Below, piece by piece: positions 5,874 through 8,697 of a stretch of 8,697 nucleotides of DNA (position 1 is its first letter; each line of letters opens with the position of its first letter). This DNA comes from Prevotellaceae bacterium (GTDB taxonomy: Bacteria; Bacteroidota; Bacteroidia; Bacteroidales; UBA932). Position numbers and translations under genes: made by a program. The notes under the pieces are model-generated. The model was not told the DNA's origin. It did no database searches and was given only the letters and a program-made list of their open reading frames with translations. The DNA lies in the NCBI GenBank assembly GCA_031264875.1, contig JAISDK010000274.1, positions 1 through 8,697 of the forward strand, written 5' to 3'.

Positions 5874-6137
5874 TTAATATTCTACTTTGTGTTCATCAAG
5901 AATTTTTTTGGCTAAATTCAGAATAGTAGAATCGTCAAACGTCACAATTCCTCCTTCCGGACCCTTTTCGTAATGTATGCCGATAGCTTTACCACGGTCA
6001 AAATTTTCGCCGCCAAAATAATTTCTCACTGTTTCTTCGCTGACATCTAACAATGCAGCAATTTTATGAATACTACCATTTGGAAGAGCGTCTTTAATCC
6101 TCCTTAATTCATTGAATGTTATAGTCTCTATCTCCAT
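5874..6137 (-). CDS. Small helix-turn-helix DNA-binding protein
   Basis: 87 residues from the ATG at 6137. A GTG two codons upstream (6143) is also possible, but the ATG gives the more natural start, MEIETITFNELRRIKD. Residues ~22-42 (SIHKIAALLDVSEETVRNYFGG) read as a helix-turn-helix: one helix, a D-V-S turn, then a recognition helix with E-T-V-R-N-Y. After it come a conserved-looking G-I-H-x-E-x-G-P-x-G-G segment (~53-63) and a short C-terminal helix. It matches a small conserved Bacteroidota family usually labelled only as DNA-binding protein. The target and role are unknown. It heads the minus-strand group with thioredoxin, recombinase and hpf and is divergent from sufC, so it could act on the shared 6138-6393 region. 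That is an inference from position only. Confidence 0.8.
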   Translation of the reverse strand: MEIETITFNELRRIKDALPNGSIHKIAALLDVSEETVRNYFGGENFDRGKAIGIHYEKGPEGGIVTFDDSTILNLAKKILDEHKVEY

Positions 6138-6170
6138 AATCACTATATTATTTTTAGATAAAATTGTCCG

Positions 6171-6202
6171 TAAAATTATATAATAAATTTTGTTCCGGCA
6201 AA
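6171..6202 (-). promoter_or_regulatory. Candidate promoter of the helix-turn-helix gene
   Basis: On the minus strand TTTG (6202-6199) is followed after 20 nt by TAATTTTA (6178-6171), one base off TAnnTTTG. The spacing fits the Bacteroidota -33/-7 layout. The predicted start site near 6164 leaves a leader of ~27 nt before the ATG at 6137. Confidence 0.45.
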
Positions 6203-6337
6203 TATTTTTGAATCTTTTTTTTCTTTCCGGACTAATGCGATGATAATTAAGATGTCAAATTGTTATATTTTTTTTCAAATATTGAGATTTAGATATGAGT
6301 TATGTGAAAAACATGGCCGATCTTCAGTTTTTTTTAC

Positions 6338-6345
6338 TATTTTTG
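6338..6345 (+). promoter_or_regulatory. Candidate -7 promoter element for sufCD
   Basis: TATTTTTG at 6338-6345 exactly matches TAnnTTTG and is followed by C, as is common. The start site would be near 6352, with a leader of ~42 nt to the sufC ATG. No clear TTTG lies 19-21 bp upstream. An AGGA (6387-6390), four bases before the ATG at 6394, may serve as a weak ribosome-binding site. Confidence 0.55.
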
Positions 6346-6393
6346 CGTTGCAAAAAAATAAATTGAATGAAAGAGGTTTTAATATAGGAATAT

Positions 6394-7143
6394 ATGATAA
6401 AAATTACAGATTTACATGCGAATGTCGAAGGAAAAGAGATACTTAATGGAATCACTCTTGAGGTTCGCGCCGGTGAAGTTCATGCAATAATGGGTCCTAA
6501 CGGTTCGGGAAAGAGCACATTAGCTTCGGTGATTGCCGGTCGCGACAATTTTGAGGTGACACAGGGCGAAATAGATTTTGAGGGAAACAATCTGCTCGAA
6601 ATGTCACCCGATGACAGGGCTAATTCGGGAATATTTCTGAGCTTCCAGTATCCTGTAGAAATTCCGGGTGTGAGCATGACCAATTTTATGAAAGCGGCAA
6701 TCAACGAACAGCGTAAATACAGGGGACTTGAACCTGTCAAACCTGCGGAATTTATGAAAATGATGAGAGAAAAAGCTGCATTGACGGGTATGGATTCCTC
6801 TCTTATAAGCCGTCCGGTTAATGAAGGTTTTTCGGGCGGAGAAAAAAAACGGAACGAAATATTTCAAATGGCAATTTTAAATCCGAAGCTGGCAATTCTG
6901 GATGAAACCGACAGCGGACTGGATATTGATGCGTTGAAAATTGTTTCCGAAGGCGTCAATAAACTGAAGTCTCCAGACAATGCTCTTATTCTGATTACTC
7001 ACTATCAACGTTTGCTGGATTATATTGTGCCCGATTTTATACATGTATTATATAAAGGTAAAATAGTGAAATCTGCCGGCAGGGAATTAGCTCCGGAGCT
7101 TGAAAAAAAAGGTTATGACTGGCTGAAAGATTTGGAGATATGA
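6394..7143 (+). CDS. sufC: Fe-S cluster assembly ATPase SufC
   Basis: 249 residues, the standard SufC length. ABC-type ATPase with Walker A GPNGSGKST (34-42), Q-loop Q85 in LSFQYPVEIPGV, signature FSGGEKKRNE (146-155), Walker B LAILDE with D170-E171, the SufC-typical ETDSGLDIDAL, and switch H203 in ITHYQRLLDYI. FQYPxEIPGV and the SGGEKKRNE form of the signature separate SufC from transport ATPases. SufC works in the cytoplasm with SufB and SufD, where ATP hydrolysis reshapes the complex for building iron-sulfur clusters. It is the first gene of its transcription unit here. The expected sufB is not upstream; the divergent helix-turn-helix gene is. Its TGA overlaps the sufD ATG by 4 nt (7140-7143), so the two are translationally coupled. 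Confidence 0.97.
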   Translation: MIKITDLHANVEGKEILNGITLEVRAGEVHAIMGPNGSGKSTLASVIAGRDNFEVTQGEIDFEGNNLLEMSPDDRANSGIFLSFQYPVEIPGVSMTNFMKAAINEQRKYRGLEPVKPAEFMKMMREKAALTGMDSSLISRPVNEGFSGGEKKRNEIFQMAILNPKLAILDETDSGLDIDALKIVSEGVNKLKSPDNALILITHYQRLLDYIVPDFIHVLYKGKIVKSAGRELAPELEKKGYDWLKDLEI

Positions 7144-8414
7144 ATTACGAAAATATATACAGCATAGCAGCCAATCTGTCCGAAAGTTTGTTTCCCTGTT
7201 ATATAAACGCTTTCAGAGACAAGGCATTTGATAAAATAAAAAACAGCGGATTTCCGAATTTAAAGCAGGAAAAATATAAATACACTCCTTTGTCGGATAT
7301 TTTCGAGGGCGAATATATCCCCGTAAATCCGTATGAATGGAAAAAGCCTGCGGAATCGGATTTTGCCGAAATTGACGACGCAATTAAAATATATACAGTT
7401 AATGGCATGTGTATCAGTAATGAGATCAGGTCGGAAAGCGGATTTGTATATGGCAGTCTGGTTCTTGCTTCGAGAGAATACGAAGAAATTGTTGAAAAAT
7501 ACTATACCCGTTTGGTTGACAGCGCCGATTTACCTGCAATGCTGAATATTGCCACTGCTCTTTCGGGAGTGTTTGTAGCCGTAAATCCGGGAGTGGAAAC
7601 CACCAGGCCACTAATGATTATCAATATCACCGATTCGGAATCCGGAGTCTTCAGTCAGCAGCATAACCTGTTTGTTTTTGGAGAAAACAGCGTCGCCGAG
7701 ATAATTGAGTACAACATCGGGGTTTCGGATGTTTCCATGCTGACAAACAATTTGTCCGAAACGGTGATTAAGCAAAATGCACAGGTTGATTTTGTACGTG
7801 TTTGTGATAAAAAATTATTGTCCAAACATTTGTCTTCCGACTACACATGTCAGTATGGCGGCAGTTCTTTTAATTGTTCGAATATTGTTGTCGGAGGAGG
7901 GCTTGTCCGTCAAAATACGGAGGTATGTTTACTTGAAAAACACTGTTATAGCAATTTGTACGGACTGGTTGTTGCCAACGGCAGGCAGCATGTGGACAAT
8001 TATACCTTTATAGACCATGCAGCGCCGGAATGTCAAAGCAACGAACTGTATAAAAGTATTTTAAGTGACAGGGCGATGAATGTTTTCAATGGACGCATAC
8101 TGGTTCGTCCCGATGCCCAGAAAACAATGGCATTTCAGTCTAACAGAAATATATTGCTCGACACCGGTGCAAAAATATATACAAAACCGCAGCTTGAAAT
8201 TTATGCCGACGATGTAAAATGTTCACACGGCGCTACTACAGGTCAGTTGAATGAAGATGCTCTGTTCTACATGCAATCGCGCGGAATAAGCAAACCGGCA
8301 GCACAACTATTGCTGATGTCCGGTTTTGCAAATGAGATTCCGGATAAGATTAAAAATCGTGAATTCAGGGAATTTATACTGTCGCGTATTGAAAAAAAAT
8401 TCGTGATTGAATAA
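7140..8414 (+). CDS. sufD: Fe-S cluster assembly protein SufD
   Basis: 424 residues, in the SufD range, ATG start within the end of sufC, TAA stop. The N-terminal part is helical and variable (KQEKYKYTPLSDIF, 42-55). The middle and C-terminal half are the SufB/SufD beta-helix core: TRPLMIINI (155-163), VDNYTFIDHAAPECQSNELYKSIL (285-308, partner-like segment) and the C-terminal signature beginning KCSHGATTG (360-368) and ending LLLMSGFANEI. H363 in CSHGATTG corresponds by motif to the functionally important histidine at the SufB-SufD interface of E. coli SufD (H360). It acts as scaffold with SufB and SufC2. Absence of an N-terminal sufB-type cysteine set and the length support SufD over SufB. 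A sufS cysteine desulfurase often follows in this phylum; here a patatin-like gene does. Confidence 0.95.
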   Translation: MNYENIYSIAANLSESLFPCYINAFRDKAFDKIKNSGFPNLKQEKYKYTPLSDIFEGEYIPVNPYEWKKPAESDFAEIDDAIKIYTVNGMCISNEIRSESGFVYGSLVLASREYEEIVEKYYTRLVDSADLPAMLNIATALSGVFVAVNPGVETTRPLMIINITDSESGVFSQQHNLFVFGENSVAEIIEYNIGVSDVSMLTNNLSETVIKQNAQVDFVRVCDKKLLSKHLSSDYTCQYGGSSFNCSNIVVGGGLVRQNTEVCLLEKHCYSNLYGLVVANGRQHVDNYTFIDHAAPECQSNELYKSILSDRAMNVFNGRILVRPDAQKTMAFQSNRNILLDTGAKIYTKPQLEIYADDVKCSHGATTGQLNEDALFYMQSRGISKPAAQLLLMSGFANEIPDKIKNREFREFILSRIEKKFVIE

Positions 8415-8421
8415 CTTTTTA

Positions 8422-8429
8422 TATTTTTG
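8422..8429 (+). promoter_or_regulatory. Candidate -7 promoter element for the patatin-like gene
   Basis: TATTTTTG at 8422-8429 exactly matches TAnnTTTG, just 7 bp past the sufD stop. A start near 8436 would give a ~36-nt leader to the ATG at 8472. No strong -33 box is seen and T-rich chance matches are common, so confidence is moderate. It suggests the lipase gene can be transcribed apart from sufCD. Confidence 0.4.
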
Positions 8430-8471
8430 GCGCGTTTTACATCTTGTTGTGAGATGATTTAAATACCGTTT

Positions 8472-8697
8472 ATGAAACATTTAAAGACATACTTATTGTC
8501 TATACTGTTGATTTTTGCCTTTTCAGGGAATAAAATATGGGCAAATGATTCCATAAGAGTTGGTCTTGTTATGAGTGGAGGAGGAGCGAAAGGCCTTTTT
8601 CACATCGGAGTATTGAAAGCCCTGGAGGAAAACAATATACCTGTAGATTATGTTGCGGGACCATCAATGGGCGCTATTGTAGCCGGATTATATTCAA
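8472..8697 (+). CDS. Patatin-like phospholipase, N-terminal part (cut by window edge)
   Basis: 75 complete codons are visible from the ATG at 8472; the frame is open at the window end. Residues 1-24 form a signal peptide (lysines at 2 and 5, hydrophobic YLLSILLIFAFS, then KIWA as a possible cleavage region), so the product is exported to the periplasm or outer membrane. From residue 29 comes the patatin fold: oxyanion-hole loop GGGAKG (36-41), then HIGVLKALEENNIPVDYV, and the nucleophile elbow G63-P64-S65-M66-G67 with catalytic S65. The usual family form is GTSMG; here proline replaces threonine. Full-length Bacteroidota members with this start often carry a C-terminal outer-membrane domain of the BamA/Omp85 type, which cannot be seen here. 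It would hydrolyse acyl esters of lipids. It lies 57 bp after sufD. Confidence 0.92.
   Translation, partial: MKHLKTYLLSILLIFAFSGNKIWANDSIRVGLVMSGGGAKGLFHIGVLKALEENNIPVDYVAGPSMGAIVAGLYS

Noticed and set aside
6240..6446. A 68-codon plus-strand frame upstream of and overlapping sufC
   Set aside because: It covers the sufC promoter-like site and overlaps the well-supported sufC start in another frame; its composition reflects AT-rich non-coding DNA.
8440..8456. Small hairpin CATCT/AGATG between sufD and the patatin-like gene as a terminator
   Set aside because: Only five base pairs and no following run of T, so too weak to call.

Overview
The window reads as a chromosomal segment of a member of the Bacteroidota, probably Bacteroidales or a close relative. 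The evidence is moderately low GC with AT-rich gaps, starts mostly without a Shine-Dalgarno sequence, several upstream matches to the Bacteroidota -7 element TAnnTTTG, and proteins of Bacteroidota type (a ~990-residue PEP/pyruvate-binding protein with receiver domains, a short HPF, SufC/SufD, a patatin-like lipase). The species cannot be named from the sequence alone. No rRNA, tRNA, CRISPR array, transposase or phage gene was found.

Layout. Positions 1-310 hold a composite palindromic repeat (element A, 12-207) and a promoter-like site, followed by one large plus-strand gene (311-3289). It encodes two receiver-like domains, a PPDK/PEP-synthase N-terminal ATP-grasp region and a C-terminal domain that is not the usual phosphohistidine/PEP-barrel part. 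A 912-bp gap without a convincing gene follows (3290-4201). It contains a hairpin overlapping the stop codon, a second strong terminator-like hairpin, a diverged direct-orientation copy of the repeat (element B, 3746-3944), and a minus-strand terminator with an imperfect hairpin just upstream of it.

The minus-strand block 4202-6137 is, in transcription order, a small helix-turn-helix protein, a thioredoxin with a variant CVPC active site, a Xer-type tyrosine recombinase and a short ribosome hibernation factor. They are co-oriented with short gaps and probably share transcripts. A divergent promoter region separates them from the plus-strand block 6394-8697: sufC and sufD (overlapping by 4 nt, Fe-S cluster assembly, with no sufB next to them), then the start of a secreted or envelope patatin-like phospholipase cut by the window edge.

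Most genes are housekeeping or widely conserved, and I see no convincing new multi-gene defence or mobile system. The most interesting signal is non-coding. Elements A and B share the same hairpin modules in the same order, keep stems while loops vary, and carry paired base changes between distant arms, so folded structure appears to be what is conserved. Element B additionally carries an inserted perfect palindrome absent from A. Other points to check are the unusual PEP-synthase-like architecture, the CVPC thioredoxin, the missing sufB, and a hairpin that would cover the recombinase start codon.
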